Origin: Sordaria brevicollis
Lineage: Eukaryota > Ascomycota > Sordariomycetes > Sordariales > Sordariaceae
Direction of reading: 5' to 3'
Length of the DNA: 64,000 nt
Assembly (NCBI GenBank): GCA_033439795.1
Contig: JAUTDP010000010.1
Span: forward strand, 2,666,001 to 2,730,000
Shown: positions 36,775 through 49,199 of the stretch, piece by piece
How the letters are laid out: each line of letters starts with the position of its first letter
How positions within the stretch are numbered: the stretch's first letter is position 1
The notes under the pieces: model-generated
Told to the model about the DNA's origin: nothing
What the model saw: the letters and a program-made list of their open reading frames with translations, nothing else
Database searches by the model: none
Translations under genes and position numbers: made by a program

Positions 36775-37421
36775 GGTTACCTATCGAGGGCTCAAGGTAG
36801 GGAGAGACTGGGTGGTGACGGGTCAATGATGGACGATGTCTGTCTCTGAAAAAAAAAAAGTGTTCAGCTTTGGTTTGTGTGCCCCAACCAGGTACCTTAC
36901 GCAGTTGTGAAAACTTCGCAGGGCAATAGAACGTGAGTGGGAAGTACCATCTGGCTTGTTCTTTCCCGTTCTGCCTCCCTCCCAACTGGACAAGTCGAGT
37001 GTCTTGATCGCTCCTGCCTTTTTTCCCAACAAACTTGGTATTTTTTTCTTAAAACATCATCTTCCTCCACACCTACCAACCCAGCCCGGGTTAACGTAGG
37101 TAAAACTTCCCTTCAGCACAATTCCCATGCCCACTTACATTACATCCCAGCCTTCTGCGAAATTCGAACCACCCAGGACATGTTTCCCAACCATAAATAA
37201 ACCACCCTCACAATACAATAACTGCCAAAATTTTCACATCCTTCACTTATATCTGTCTGTATTTCGAGAGTCCACTTCATACCACAAATTCAGGGAACCG
37301 AGATGGATCGTTGGCCCCAAAAAAACAGTCCCGGTACTGATACCTCTACATGACATGACGCATGGGAGGTATTACAGTGATGCAAGGTTGCTCCTGAGAA
37401 CAAAAGATCAAAGAACTGCAA

Positions 37422-37476
<55 letters not shown>

Positions 37477-38019
37477 GTAAGAATAGTGTATTTCCGTGGA
37501 CTGAGGTATAGATTCATCATCTCTTTACTGCCCGCTTTATTTGATCCTGCTGCTCTCTCAAAGGAACGTTAGTAAATACTGCTTCTAGCACCTCATGATT
37601 CATCTCTGTTCGGAAAGTTATGTCTCCGCGTTGCTGTCGTTATCGTAATGGCTTCACTTACTTGTATGGTTGAAGGATGTCAGTTGACTTGGAGGAAGTG
37701 CGTACGTATGTGCTTCAGACATCTTAGGAGCTTTCTGGGTAACGAGAGGTAAGCAAATTACCATACCTAACCAATATGTTGGTCACATAGAGATGGAAGA
37801 GAAGCGTATCTGGTTGGTATTACTCAGAGCCCACGGCATGGGTGAATGGAAGGACTGGATCTTGTAATCAACCCAACATTGTCAAATCAGATTGACCTTA
37901 AACGACGTTCTTCACAAAAACGAGTCTCGATATGAACATGTGAATCCAAAAATTGCTTGCTTGCTACATCATCAAACTTTCTCCCCTCAACTATACTACA
38001 TAACCATCCTTAAAAACAC
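36775..38019. other. intergenic region with a long T tract
   Basis: This is the upstream flank of the 35626 gene and the 3' flank of the dehydrogenase gene. Apart from a 52-bp T run (37424-37475) I see no structured feature or convincing gene. Confidence 0.6.
37424..37475 (+). repeat. 52-bp homopolymeric T tract
   Basis: An uninterrupted run of 52 T (A on the minus strand) is far longer than other homopolymers in the window. Its length may also be affected by sequencing or assembly error. Confidence 0.85.
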
Positions 38020-39771
38020 CTAAGAATGAGTAGGCATAGCCACATCCGCCTTCTGCCCAATCGCATCCGTCGCGCTCCACATGGCCGTCACCGTCTTCAA
38101 CTGCGTATAAAAATTCACTCCCGGCTTGCCGTAAAACGTGCTTGCACCACCACCAGCAATACTCTTCTTGTTACCCGTGAAGCTAAACATGGGAAGGGGG
38201 ACAGGAATCGGCACGTTAATGCCCACCTGGCCCGCCTCTATTCTTCTCCGGAAAGTCTCAGCGGTGGGACCAGACCTGGTGAAAATGGCGACGCCGTTGC
38301 CGTACTCGTTGCTGTTGATAAGCTCGATCGCCTCGTCGAGGGTGTCCACGTTCAAGCAGACGAGTACCGGACCAAAGATTTCTTCCTTGTAGCAGCGCAT
38401 GGAGGGGGTGACGTTGGAGATGATGGTGGGTGCTATCCAGTTGCCGTTGGGATACTTGGACGGCTTGAAACCGCGGCCGTCGAGCAAAATGGTGGCGCCT
38501 TCTTGCTCTGCTGATGCAATAAGGGACTCGATGCGTTCCTTGCTTTGCGGGCTAATAACGGGACCCAAATCGGCGCCTTCTTCGAACCCGCCGTTTACGT
38601 TCAGCGCTTTGGCGCGCTCGGCGAGTTCGGGGAGCCACTCCTTTGTTTCGCCCACCATTACCAGGGTAGAAAGCGCCATGCATCGCTGGCCGGCAGCGCC
38701 AAAGGCGGCGCCGACGACGGCGTTCAGGAACTGGTTCTTGTTGCAATCCGGCAGGACGGCGGCGTGGTTCTTGGCGCCCAGGTTCGCCTGGACGCGCTTC
38801 CCGTTCGCTGAGCCGCGCGAGAAGATGTACTCGCCTGCTTTGTTACCGCCTACAAAGGAGATAGCCTTGATGCGCGGCTCGTCGAGGATGAAGTTGACGG
38901 TGCGGTGCGCGCCGTGGATGATGTTGACGACGCCCTCGGGGAAGCCAGCCTTCTGGACGAGCTCGGCCAAGATCATGGCTGCTCCCGGGTCGCGCTCGGA
39001 GGGCTTGAGGATCAGCGTGTTACCGGTGACGGTGGCGATGGGGATGCACCAGAGGGGGATCATGGCGGGGAAGTTGAAGGGGCAGATGGCGGCTACCACA
39101 CCCAAGGGTTCGCGGTAGGTGCGTGTTTCCATGTCCTTGGCGACCTCTAAAAGTTCGCCCTTGAGAAGCTCGGGGGCGCCGCAGGCGGCTTCGGCTACTT
39201 GCAAACCGCGGAGGACGTCGCCCTTGGCGTCGGCAAAGGTCTTGCCTTGCTCGAGGGTGATGCTGGCTGCCAAACGGTCCCAGTTCTCGCGGATGAGGGC
39301 GACGAACTTGAACATGATGGCTTGGCGAGCGAGCACGGAGGTGTTGCGCCAGGACTCGAACGCCTTGGCGGCCGAGTCGACGGCGGCCGTGAGCTCCTCA
39401 TCGGTGTTTTGGGGCACGCGGGTGACGAGGTTGTTGGTGGCCGGGTCGTGGAGGTCGATGTACTGAGTGGTTGACGAAGCAACGAACTTGTTGTCGATAA
39501 ACCAAGGAGTATCTTTCACGTCGGCGATCTTGTCGTGGGTGGTGGGATAGCTGGTCGCGGTGCTCTCGAGGGCGGCCGCACGAAGGTGGTTGGCCGTGGC
39601 GTGTATCCTTCGTGCTGCGGTGGCGGAAGTGCCAGTCTTGACGGGGGACGACATCTTGGAGGCGGAGAGTAGGAGTGGTGATACCCTGCGTGAACTGGTG
39701 GAGGCGAGACGACGACCAGCGGCAGAGACAGACGACGCTGAGAGAAGACCTCGGGAAGTGAGGCGCTGCAT
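38020..39771 (-). CDS. methylmalonate-semialdehyde dehydrogenase (acylating), mitochondrial
   Basis: This is a single-exon gene of 583 residues from the ATG at 39771; the frame runs upstream to 39849 but opens only with GTG. The N-terminus ([14 protein letters not shown]...[10 protein letters not shown]) is Arg/Ser-rich and lacks acidic residues, a mitochondrial presequence. The rest is a full aldehyde dehydrogenase of the ALDH6 type. Motifs include [20 protein letters not shown], the ALDH6 signature segment [48 protein letters not shown] and the catalytic Cys C364 in [10 protein letters not shown]. It should convert methylmalonate semialdehyde (valine catabolism) and malonate semialdehyde to propionyl-CoA or acetyl-CoA with NAD and CoA. 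A MITE-like element ends about 430 bp upstream of its start. Confidence 0.95.
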   Translation of the reverse strand: MQRLTSRGLLSASSVSAAGRRLASTSSRRVSPLLLSASKMSSPVKTGTSATAARRIHATANHLRAAALESTATSYPTTHDKIADVKDTPWFIDNKFVASSTTQYIDLHDPATNNLVTRVPQNTDEELTAAVDSAAKAFESWRNTSVLARQAIMFKFVALIRENWDRLAASITLEQGKTFADAKGDVLRGLQVAEAACGAPELLKGELLEVAKDMETRTYREPLGVVAAICPFNFPAMIPLWCIPIATVTGNTLILKPSERDPGAAMILAELVQKAGFPEGVVNIIHGAHRTVNFILDEPRIKAISFVGGNKAGEYIFSRGSANGKRVQANLGAKNHAAVLPDCNKNQFLNAVVGAAFGAAGQRCMALSTLVMVGETKEWLPELAERAKALNVNGGFEEGADLGPVISPQSKERIESLIASAEQEGATILLDGRGFKPSKYPNGNWIAPTIISNVTPSMRCYKEEIFGPVLVCLNVDTLDEAIELINSNEYGNGVAIFTRSGPTAETFRRRIEAGQVGINVPIPVPLPMFSFTGNKKSIAGGGASTFYGKPGVNFYTQLKTVTAMWSATDAIGQKADVAMPTHS

Positions 39772-40200
39772 GTTGAGAGGAAGTCTCCTGGACAGCAGGA
39801 AGAAGAGGTTCAAGGGAGGAAAAAGAAGTGAAGAAGGAAATGCAACCACGGCACTCCGGCAGTCTCTTTTCGATGCCGTAGACTGTTGTTGTTGGTGTTG
39901 GTATTACCTTGACCTAATTCCTATTACCCGTGGTCTCTGCTGACTGGTTGGAATCAAGATCAACGACGACAGGTCCGACCTAGCAAAGCAAAGAGATAGG
40001 AAGTCTCCGTGTGTCCAGTCTCGCCTTCCCCTCCCCCCTGGACTGGGCCATGATGCCCTTTTATCAAGACCACGGACCGATACCGCTTTCCTCATTCCAG
40101 AAAGCCAACCGTTGGCCCGAGGCGAATTCTGGTCTCCGGCTTTGACCACCAAGCTTGATCTCGGTTTATCGTCGTCCACTTCCCATGTCGCTCTGTTACG
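39772..40200 (-). promoter_or_regulatory. upstream region of the dehydrogenase gene
   Basis: About 430 bp lie between the start codon and the inverted-repeat element. It contains pyrimidine-rich leader sequence next to the ATG. No specific regulatory site is recognised. Confidence 0.45.
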
Positions 40201-40202
40201 TA

Positions 40203-40376
40203 CTCGGGGGTTGTAGGGCGCCTTGGCATTGCTCAACCCCCTCTGTAAAAGAGGGGGTGGAAATAATCTGGGACAGTAAAATAATCTGGGACAAGCTCAA
40301 ATTTGGTGGTGACCGGAATGCATCAACCTAGGCCACTACCCAGCATTTTTCTAAAAATCTAAAAAAATTCCGGAAA
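40203..40376 (+). repeat. left terminal inverted repeat of the MITE-like element
   Basis: It matches the reverse complement of about 40610-40785 over its whole length, including the hairpin tip and the TTTCTAAAAATCT segment at its inner end. Confidence 0.85.
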
Positions 40377-40609
40377 GGAATTCTGAATATTAAGCACTAA
40401 TTGGTAGAGTTTTAAGAATTTTCTTCAAAAACTGGTCGACCAAAAGCTCTTCAATCTCTCATATCTCACCAAACGCTGCATTTTTATAATGCGCAACACA
40501 AACCACGATTTGCTTGGCAAAAAGTATTGCATTTCAATTATCTCAACAACCCTTAGGGCAAAATGAATAAAATTTTGAAGAATGCTTTTTGGAGTAGCTC
40601 TCTACCTTC

Positions 40610-40785
40610 CGGAATTTTCTGAGATTTTTAGAAAAATGCTGGGTGGTGGCCTGGGTTGATGCATTCCGGTCACCACCAAATTTGAGCTTGTCCCAGATTA
40701 TTTTACTGTCCTAGATTATTTCCACCCCCTCTTTTACCGAAAGAGGGGGATGAACAATGGCCACGCCGCCCTCCATCCCCCGAGT
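40610..40785 (-). repeat. right terminal inverted repeat of the MITE-like element
   Basis: This is the reverse-complement partner of 40203-40376. Its hairpin has a slightly longer loop than the left one, through a few extra bases. Confidence 0.85.
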
Positions 40786-40787
40786 AC

Positions 40788-41525
40788 AAGCCAGGGACAA
40801 TGATACAAACTGCCACTGTCGTCCTAGCTCCGTCTACTCGTGCGGGGGAAGAAGTGCGGAGAGGTGGAGATGCCGTGGCCTTTCTTTATAAGCCGCCGCC
40901 TGCCGACCAACCAATCATGACTCTTTGAGTCCTCCCTGTCCCTGGCGAAGGCGATCATTCAGAGTGTCTTCATGTGCGGATGGACACCCCTCACCAGGCA
41001 CACAGGCACATCCCAGCCAAACTCAGCCTGGTGGAAAGGATATTGACACCCGGAAGTCAGATCAAAGCTCCGAGCTACCTACGGTATCACGGTATCACGG
41101 AGCTCACCGTCACTATCTTCCAAGATAACGCCATCACACCTGATACTCCACAATGCTTAACTGATTCAGATAGTGCAAATGGATCTCTTGATAAGCAGCT
41201 ATTGTAAGCCTCAGAATGATAGAAATACTACATGTGTTTTGCGCCCCCCGTGAGAAAAAACTGAACCCAAACCACATTGATGAAAAGAAGAACCTTTTTG
41301 ACCAAACAACTATCCCCAGGCCCGGTATCGCTTCAGAACTTAATGAGAAAAAAGATGAATTTCATGTTCACGTCAAAACACCCAACTAGACTAGGTGGTA
41401 TTCCTGTAGTTCCCTTCCTCTTCTTCCTCTTCTCCACTCAAACCATCTCAGACTCCTTTTATTACCCGTTTTAATAGATAGTCTCTCCCACATCCAACTA
41501 CAACTCCCCTCAACTCCACATTCAT
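40788..41525. other. 3' flank of calnexin
   Basis: About 740 bp lie between the MITE-like element and the calnexin stop codon. Short frames have no domain. No promoter or RNA gene is recognised. Confidence 0.55.
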
Positions 41526-43389
41526 TTAAGACTGGCTGCGGGTGTTGCGCTTGGTAGCCTGGTTGGCCTTCTCGGCACCAGTGGCAACAGCCTCGGCAGC
41601 CTTGTCCTTGACGTCCTTGGCCTTCTCCTTGACATCCTTAGCAGCCTTCTTGACAGCAGGAGGAGCAGCGGGAGCGGCACCACCAGAGACGATAGAAGCG
41701 AGGATGGCAATGAAGGTAACGAGGAGGGCGGCAGCGCCACCGGCAACCTCAGGAACGAACTTGATAGCCTCAACGGGATCCTTCTTGGCAATGGTCACAA
41801 AGAGGTCAACCTTCTCCTTGATGTAGGTGACGGGGTCCTCGGTGAACTTGAGATCGGTGGGGGAAGCGGGCTTGTTGTTCTCCTCAACCTTGGGCTTCTC
41901 GGCCTCCTCGAGCTTCTCCTCGACGGGGTGCTTCTTGAAGAAGGTCTCGTCAGCGAGAGCCTTGGCGTCCTCAACGGAGTGACCAATGTAGATGTTGTCA
42001 AAGAGAATGTTGTTCTGCATGGTCCAGATCTCGAAACCGATAGCGCCCATGGGCTCAAAGTTGGCAGGGGTCTTGTCCTCAAAGTAGTCGGGGTTGGGGA
42101 TCTTGCGAGGAGCCCAGGGTCCCTTGTACGCGGGGTTCTCAATCATGGGAGCGTTCCAGATGCCCTTGTAGTCGGGGTTCTTCTTCATGGGCTTAGTCCA
42201 GGGGCCGCAACCAGAAACCTCGAAGCACTTGGGGTTGGGAATGGTGGGGGCGATCCAGTCACCGTCCTCCTCGTCATCCCAGTCCTCGGGCTTCTGGGCC
42301 TCGGGGTCGGGAATGGTTTGGGGCTCATCAACAAGCCAGTCCTCGGGCTGGGTAGCCTCCTCGTCGACAATCTCGTAGGGCGCATCCTCATCCCAGTCAT
42401 CGGGCTTCTTGGCATCGGGATCGGGGATAAGGGCCTGGTCAACCCAGTCCTCGGGCTTGGAGTCGGTGGGGTCATCAATCTCCTTCTCGGGGTTGACCGA
42501 GGGAACGAAATCCTCGAGGAGGCTGCCCTCCTTGACGGTCTCGCCATCCTGCTGGATGAGGAAGGTGTTGTTGGGATGGACGATGAGCGTGTAGAGCTCG
42601 GTGGTCTTGACGATCTTGGCCTGCGGGGGACCGCTGAGATGCTTCTCCTCATACTCGCCGGTCTTGGGGTTCTTGTGGTTGAAGATAAAGTGCACCTTGT
42701 TGGTGTGGCCGCACTTGTCGGGACCGAACATGATGACGTAGGGGGTGGTGTTGGAGAACTCGTCCTGGTGGAGGGCCTTGTTCTCACGGAGGAGCTTCAG
42801 GTAAGCGCCACCGCACTCGAGGCCGTCTGGAAACTGTTAGCGATTGTTTGATGTGTTGCGGGTGCAGTATGACCTACTCTGAAGCTTGACCTCATACTGG
42901 ACAACGAGGTCCTTGCCCTTGGGATCGATCTTCTTGGGGAACTTGGCCGAGATGGCGTGGTGAGCGGCCGCGTTCTTGACAACGAGACCCTTGTCGCCCT
43001 CCATGCCCTTGTAGACGACGGGCTCCTCGACGGACCACTCGCCGACATAAGCCCACTCCTCCTCGGTATCGGGGCCGGTCTCCTTCTTGGCGTGCGAGGG
43101 CTTCCAGCGCGAGTCCCAGTCATCGGTGAACTGCTCGAGGAAGGGGGCCTTGAGCTTGGTGGGCTGTACAGATGCATTAGTTAGCTTCTTGTGAGTGGCG
43201 GATGGATTGCATTGACGGCTGATAGGTACTTACAGTGAAGGTAGGGATCTCGACGGGAGAGACCGAGGTGGCGGCCTCGGGGACGGTGCTGGAGCTCTCG
43301 TCCTTGAGCACCTTTTGGGCGTCGTCGGCGCTGACGGTTCCGGCGAGGAAGGCCGCGCTGGCGGCAGCAGCAGCTACGTTGAACCTCAT
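41526..43389 (-). CDS. calnexin, ER membrane lectin chaperone
   Basis: Exons 43389-43234, 43163-42878 and 42826-41526 give 580 residues. Introns (70 and 51 nt) have GTAAGT...TACAG and GTAGGT...TCCAG; joins restore [14 protein letters not shown] and KLQ-NGLECGG. A signal peptide ([21 protein letters not shown]) is followed by the lectin domain with [10 protein letters not shown] and MFGPDKCG. The P-domain has four acidic repeats ([30 protein letters not shown]) followed by four GxWxxPxIxNPxY repeats. One membrane helix ([20 protein letters not shown]) precedes a Lys-rich cytoplasmic tail. It binds monoglucosylated N-glycans on folding glycoproteins in the ER. It would act in the same pathway that the GH47 mannosidase in this window serves. 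Confidence 0.97.
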
Positions 43390-43955
43390 GATGACTGAAT
43401 TCGCAGTCGCGTATGTGTGGTAGAGGTAGAGGTGTGGTTGTTGTTGCTTGGGGTGGTTGAAAGGAAGAAAGACGTCGAAAGCTAGTCGAGGTCGAGTTCG
43501 AGATAAATAGTAGACAAGAAGACGAGAACCTTGTTGGACAATGGATTATTCACTCCCACGGCACAAGGAAGAAAGGAAAGAGGAAGAAAAAACCAAGGTT
43601 GCGATGCCAGGTGGTGCAGTGAATTAAAAGTTTCGGCAATGGTTCTACCTTCCACTTCACTGTTCGCAAGTGACAACGTGTCTTTAATGGGCCGCCCTGT
43701 CCCGCGCTGAGACGTGAGATGGCAGGAGCTGCTAGGGGAGCTTTGGCGCGGTACCTCGTAGCGGGCGGGAGCTGCGGAGACCAGCATGATTGCGGGGGCA
43801 GGTTTGGGGCACAGGCCTCTGAAAGTCTAACAAACTGGCCTCTCAGCGTCGTCTCAGAGTCCAGTCGGCCGGGACTTGTGGAAATGCTTGGAAACTTCGA
43901 TGGACGGGATTGGATAAAAGACAGGGGTCTGTTATATGATTGGACAAGATGGAGC
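43390..43955 (-). promoter_or_regulatory. calnexin upstream region
   Basis: About 570 bp separate the calnexin ATG from the TA duplication of the large transposon island. The region keeps normal base composition, so RIP has not visibly spread into it. No unfolded-protein-response element was identified with confidence. Confidence 0.45.
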
Positions 43956-43957
43956 TA

Positions 43958-44063
43958 CCCGTGGGTGTGAGTTGCCAAAGCGTAAAAAACTACACCCACT
44001 CTCCCGTAGAGAGTGGGGAAAAAAAATCCCGGACAGCGGGAAATTATTGGACAGTCTTAGCGC
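43958..44063 (+). repeat. left terminal inverted repeat of the large element
   Basis: This is near-identical to the reverse complement of about 54740-54843; differences are of C-to-T or G-to-A type. Confidence 0.85.
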
Positions 44064-44202
44064 TATTTACCCGTGAAATCGGCCATTTCTATCGAATTAC
44101 TATAGTAAATCCGACTTCTAAATTCGTAAAAATTAAAATATTTATATTAAATCTTTATAATAAATTAACTATAAACTACTCGATTACGTTATAAAAAGCT
44201 CT

Positions 44203-44234
44203 CTAATACCCTCTCTATTTATTAAGGGTATTAG
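44203..44234. repeat. short palindrome inside the large element
   Basis: The arms CTAATACCCT (44203-44212) and AGGGTATTAG (44225-44234) form a perfect 10-bp stem with a 12-nt loop. Confidence 0.6.
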
Positions 44235-44295
44235 TACGAATATTAATATTAATATAAATAGGGGGGTTATACTTCTAAAGAGGGTACTCCCCCTC

Positions 44296-44324
44296 CCTCC
44301 TCCTCCTCCTCCTCCTCCTCCTCT
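44296..44324 (+). repeat. (TCC)n trinucleotide repeat
   Basis: A run of about nine TCC units lies in the left part of the large element and stands out against the AT-rich surroundings. Confidence 0.8.
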
Positions 44325-46291
44325 AGTAATTTCATAATTTTAAACTTCTAATTATTAATTAACCGGTTAATTCTAATATACGTAAATACCCTTATTATTG
44401 GCATTAAATTATTACTACGTACTAACATTAATAAAAATTTAACGGTTAATATTACTAATATTATATTAATAGATTTTTGAAGTTTAGGGAAGGCGGGGAG
44501 CTCTTATTTATCTTCTTCCCCATTATTATCGTCTTCCTAATCGTCGTTATCTTCATTATTAAAATAATTTAACGGAGTAGGGTTATTAATTCTTATAAAT
44601 CTTATACTATTATTAAAGAGAAGTAGGCTTTCATCGATAAAAGATATATTTCGAAGAACCCTCTTTATAAATTTTAGTATTTATATAATTAGTCTATTAA
44701 TAAAGAAAGTAAGTTTATACTTACCATCGTTAATTTAGAGCGGATAAATAGGGTCGAAAAGGATAAAATTAGCGGCTTTATTAATAATAATAAGAAATTC
44801 CTTAAAGGTTTTTATACGAAAGCGCCCGTTAACGCCAATTACCTTATTAATTGGAAAGCGCTTTTATTTATCCTATTCCTCCTTTAATTTCTTCTTTTTA
44901 TTTTTAATAATAGCGTAAATAGCCTTTAATTCCTTTTCGCGTAGTGCGTTAATTTCTTTTTACTCCTTAATTTCTTATATATATTATATACGCTCGATTA
45001 TAATACTAATTATAATATCCCTATTTAGTTTTACGAAACGGCGGCGTATTTTTTCGTATTAAAGGCTTCGAGACGTTTTTTCTTATCAATAGTAAATTCC
45101 TCCAAATAGCCGTAAATAAGTAACCCCTTATTAATAGTAACTTCTATATATTTAAATACCCTCTTTATTAAAGAGCTTTAAAGTTCGACTATAGATTCGA
45201 AGCGGGAAAGGCCTTATTTTACTACTATTTAGTAATCTTAATTAAATTATATCTCAAAGTAAGTAACGGTAGCGGTCTTAGATGCTTTCGCTTTTAAAGA
45301 TTCGAATATTCGAATTAAATTCGATAGGAATAAATTAATCTTTTTAAAATTAACTACGACATTTATCCTTTTAAAACCTTAATCCTATATATCCTATTTA
45401 TAAATATTATTAATTAATATATAGGGACCGGGTAATATATAGGAAATTTACTTATAACCCCAACGTATAATCTTCCTTTAATATTAATAATTTACTTCTT
45501 CGAATATAGTTTTTTAATTTGCATTAGTAAACTACCTTTAGTAATTAGAAAATTCTAATATCTATAGGCTATAGAAAGTAGGATATATACGGCGGTAAAA
45601 AGACTAAAATAATATCGAATTATAAATAATATTTATATAAATTAAAGTTATAATAATTAAAGAAGGAATCGAAGGTAAATATTCGATATATTTTCTCTTT
45701 TAGTCTTATATTAATTTATAACGTATATTCGATACTTTCTAAATAATTATAAATATTAAATTTAATATTATACTTATATTTATTGTAATTAAATTATTTT
45801 AAAAAGTCGACCTCGCGGCTCTTTACTATTACGTAATATTTAAAGGAGTATTTATTAAAATAACGGATTTAATTTATTATAATTATAATATTATTGAACG
45901 TAGTATTTAATTAGGTAAAATAAGCGTCGCCGTCGAAATTGTTATTAATTATTTCGAATATTAATTACTATTTAAAAATCGCGAATATAAGTAAAAAATC
46001 CTCTATTATATTACTATTACCGATAAATATAATAGATTCCCTATTAATTAAATTAAATACTTTTAATTATAATTTATATAATTAATTACTTACTTACAAT
46101 TTCGAAGGTAAGGGATTAGCGGTTTATACATTTCTTCTTCTCCTTCTTTATTATTAAAACTTTTAAATTATCCGCTAATATAACTATATAATAATTAACT
46201 TTATTAATATTTTAATAATTAGAAGTAGAAATCCGATAATTAATAATAACCTTTTCGTTCTTTTCGAAAAAATTAATTACCGCTTCGATTT

Positions 46292-46577
46292 TGTAAGGGT
46301 ATCGCTAGGAAGGCCTAGGGGGACCCGTACAACCAAGGCACAGTAGCCTAAAACGACGGATAAGATAGCGGATAAAATAAGGATAGTAAGACATAATATA
46401 GAGGAAAGGATCTCGGAGCCCGGGCGCCGACCGTTCCGGACCTATAAGGAAGCGTACAAATATAAAAGAGGATAATTCTTAACTAAAGACTTATATCTAG
46501 CTAAATTAAAATCTTTCTCCCGGAATAAACTTACCTTATACGATTTATTCTTACCCTCTCGTATTTATAATTTTATA
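46292..46577 (+). repeat. 5' LTR
   Basis: It starts TGTAAGGG; its end, CTTTACA in the 3' copy, is here mutated to TTTTATA. It shares the GC-rich core GGAGCCCGGGCGCCGACCG with the 3' LTR. Confidence 0.92.
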
Positions 46578-48176
46578 ATTTTTTAGCCTTTATAATTCTA
46601 TTAACGAAGGCTATAAATATAATTAATAAACGTAAAGAAAATTCGCGCGGAAAAAACGCTACTAACTCTCGTTATAAAAATAATGTAAGCCCGATATAAA
46701 AAACGTATAATTACTTATATATTACTAATAATATAATTAAAAATCCCGTTAATAAAAGGGTTATTGATAAATATAGAGAAAACGATCGCGAAGCGGCGTT
46801 TTACGAATTTGAGAATAATACCGCCCTAGAAGATTTTGGCGATAAATATAATAATATTAGCGATAATAAACTATAATTTAAATTTATATTATACGAAAAA
46901 GCCGAAGGCGGTTTTAAGTAAAAAATTTAAATATAGTTTAAAGAGCGGTATTTAATAAAGAATTTATATACTTTTAATCGTTACCGCTCTAAGAGCCCTT
47001 ATTAATAAAGGGAATATTATATTAATAAAGCGGAATAATAATTATAAACGGAATTTCGTTAGGGTAGGAGCCTTTTAAAATCTAATTAGTATAATTATTC
47101 CCTATCCGTACGTAGCCGTTTATTAAACGAATATTTTTAATTTTGTTTTTATTTTTACTTTTATTCCCGTTTTTAATTTCGTACCCGTTCCCGCTCCTGG
47201 ACCTATTCCCACTCTTTATTTACCTAATCCGATTAATTTAATTATTTTAGTAGCCTTTTTTCTACGTAGGAGCGTTATAGGTAGTGAACGTTTTATGAAT
47301 ATAAGTGCGTAAAACGGCGTAAACGTTAAGGATTTATAAAAATAATGTTATAATTCCTATAAATATTATTATAATTTATATAGAAAATTGTAGGTTAAGG
47401 AACTAAAGAATTTTATTTACGTCCTTTTACGTATAATATTCGTAAATTAATAACGAATAATATAAGTATTAAAATCGAAAATTAGATCGACGGTATTAAA
47501 AACGGTAATTAAATTTGTAAGAATGTTAATACTTATTAATTTATTTAATAAGCCCTTTTTAAGGCTAACGATTTTATAATTATTTTATAATATATATATT
47601 CCGTTATTTTTTTTAATAATAAAGGTTAAAAGTAATCCGCAATATAGGAAGAATTTTTAGGGTTTATTTATAAAGAATATATTACCCCCGAAGTTTACGA
47701 ATTCGATATTAGAGAATAATTATTTTTTATACATTAAAACGATAATAAGGATTTATAGAAATTATAGGACCGATATTAATATAATTACTAATAATTTAGT
47801 AAAAACGTTATTATAAATAAGTAATTAATATATAATTTTTTCTTTTAATTAAAGAAGGACGTATATAATTATCTCTATACGTATTAAATCCTTATTAATA
47901 ATCCGGTAGAAATTATTTCGAAAGTAATAAATTAATAGACCGAATTTAGAGATAAAAAGTAAACCCCAAAGGATAAAATAAATAAAAGTCGTTATAACGA
48001 ACGGTTTTCGCGCTATAAAAGGTCTTCGAATAATGAACGTTCTAATTATAATAGGGATTATAATCGAAATTATAATTAAAATTATAATTAGGATTATAAT
48101 TCTAGAGGGTATAAAAGCCGTAAGAAAAACCGATCCTTTAATAAATAGAATAAAAGTAATAACGAATTTAGTTTAA

Positions 48177-48230
48177 ATTATTATAATTGTAGAGATAAAG
48201 GATATTACGTTCGTAATTATATAAAATATA
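48177..48230 (+). pseudogene. gag zinc-knuckle remnant
   Basis: The frame reads Y-N-C-R-D-K-G-Y-Y-V-R-N-Y. Reversing C-to-T and G-to-A changes gives a CX2CX4HX4C knuckle of Gag. Confidence 0.6.
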
Positions 48231-49199
48231 AAAAGATAAATAATTAAGACCGGTTGAAAAAGAAGGTTACTATTTAAGGCGTAATTACTAAATAAAATAT
48301 TAAATATAGTAACGATAAAGAAGATAATTATATTTCAGATACTGAAAAATTAGTAAAAAGTTAAGCTTTATAGAAGAGTTATTATTTAATAGGGTTAATA
48401 GTTTTAAGACGGTTAGAAGAAACGGGCTAAGTAAGATTTTTATAATATTAATTACGTTAAGGGGTCGTCGATTGGAAGAATATATAGATTTAAATTTAGG
48501 AATAAAGGTTAATACTATATATAAGAATTTCGTAAAGAAGTATAAATTAAAGAAAGTAGAAATTAATATTCTATTTATTTTAATAAGTGCGAATAGTAGA
48601 GAAATACGTTACTATAGAGCGTACGAATTAATATTTATTTTAAAAGATTGAAGGGGTTAAGAAAGAGAATTTATTTAATTATTCTACGCAATTTAAAGAA
48701 ATAATCGAATACCGCTATTATTATTATTTATACCGGGTATAGGTTTTAAAAGTATTATTATATATATTAATAAAAACGAATTTGAATTTAAAAGGGTACC
48801 TTTTATTAATATTATAATTTTCGTACGTAAAGTAATATATAGTAACCGAATTTATATTATTAACCTAATTTTAATATATAATTTATTAAAATTAGATTTT
48901 AAAAATGTAAATGAAAATAAAAAGCCGTTTAAAAGTATAGTAAATAATATTCCCTTAACGTTAGAAGGGTTTAAGGATATATTTTTTAAAAAAAAAGTTA
49001 AAACGTTATTATAATTATTAAACGTTAAATACGAAATTATTTTTAAGGAAGGGGAGGAAATATTTAATATCCTTATTTACCCTTTATTTATTATATAATT
49101 AAAAACGTTATATAAATATTTAGAGGAAAATTTACGGATTAATTGTATCCGTTATTTTTAAAATTCTATTAGGGTACCGATTTTATTTATATTTAAAAA

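Larger units (their letters stand above)
40203..40785. mobile_element. MITE-like element with ~175-bp terminal inverted repeats
   Basis: The left arm (40203 to about 40376) is repeated in reverse complement at about 40610-40785 with few mismatches. Both ends start CTCGGGGG and are flanked by TA (40201-40202 and 40786-40787), a TA target-site duplication. Each arm carries a short hairpin near its tip (left: CCCCCTCT/AGAGGGGG at 40237-40257, loop 5 nt). Inward of this are two AATCTGGGACA-type motifs. The 230-bp centre has no coding capacity. It is a non-autonomous DNA element and is only lightly mutated compared with the RIP island. Confidence 0.85.

Noticed and set aside
41928..42851. 307-codon plus-strand frame opposite calnexin
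   Set aside because: It is antisense to the P-domain repeats of calnexin; its Val/Gly/Leu-rich repeats are the mirror of the acidic repeats.
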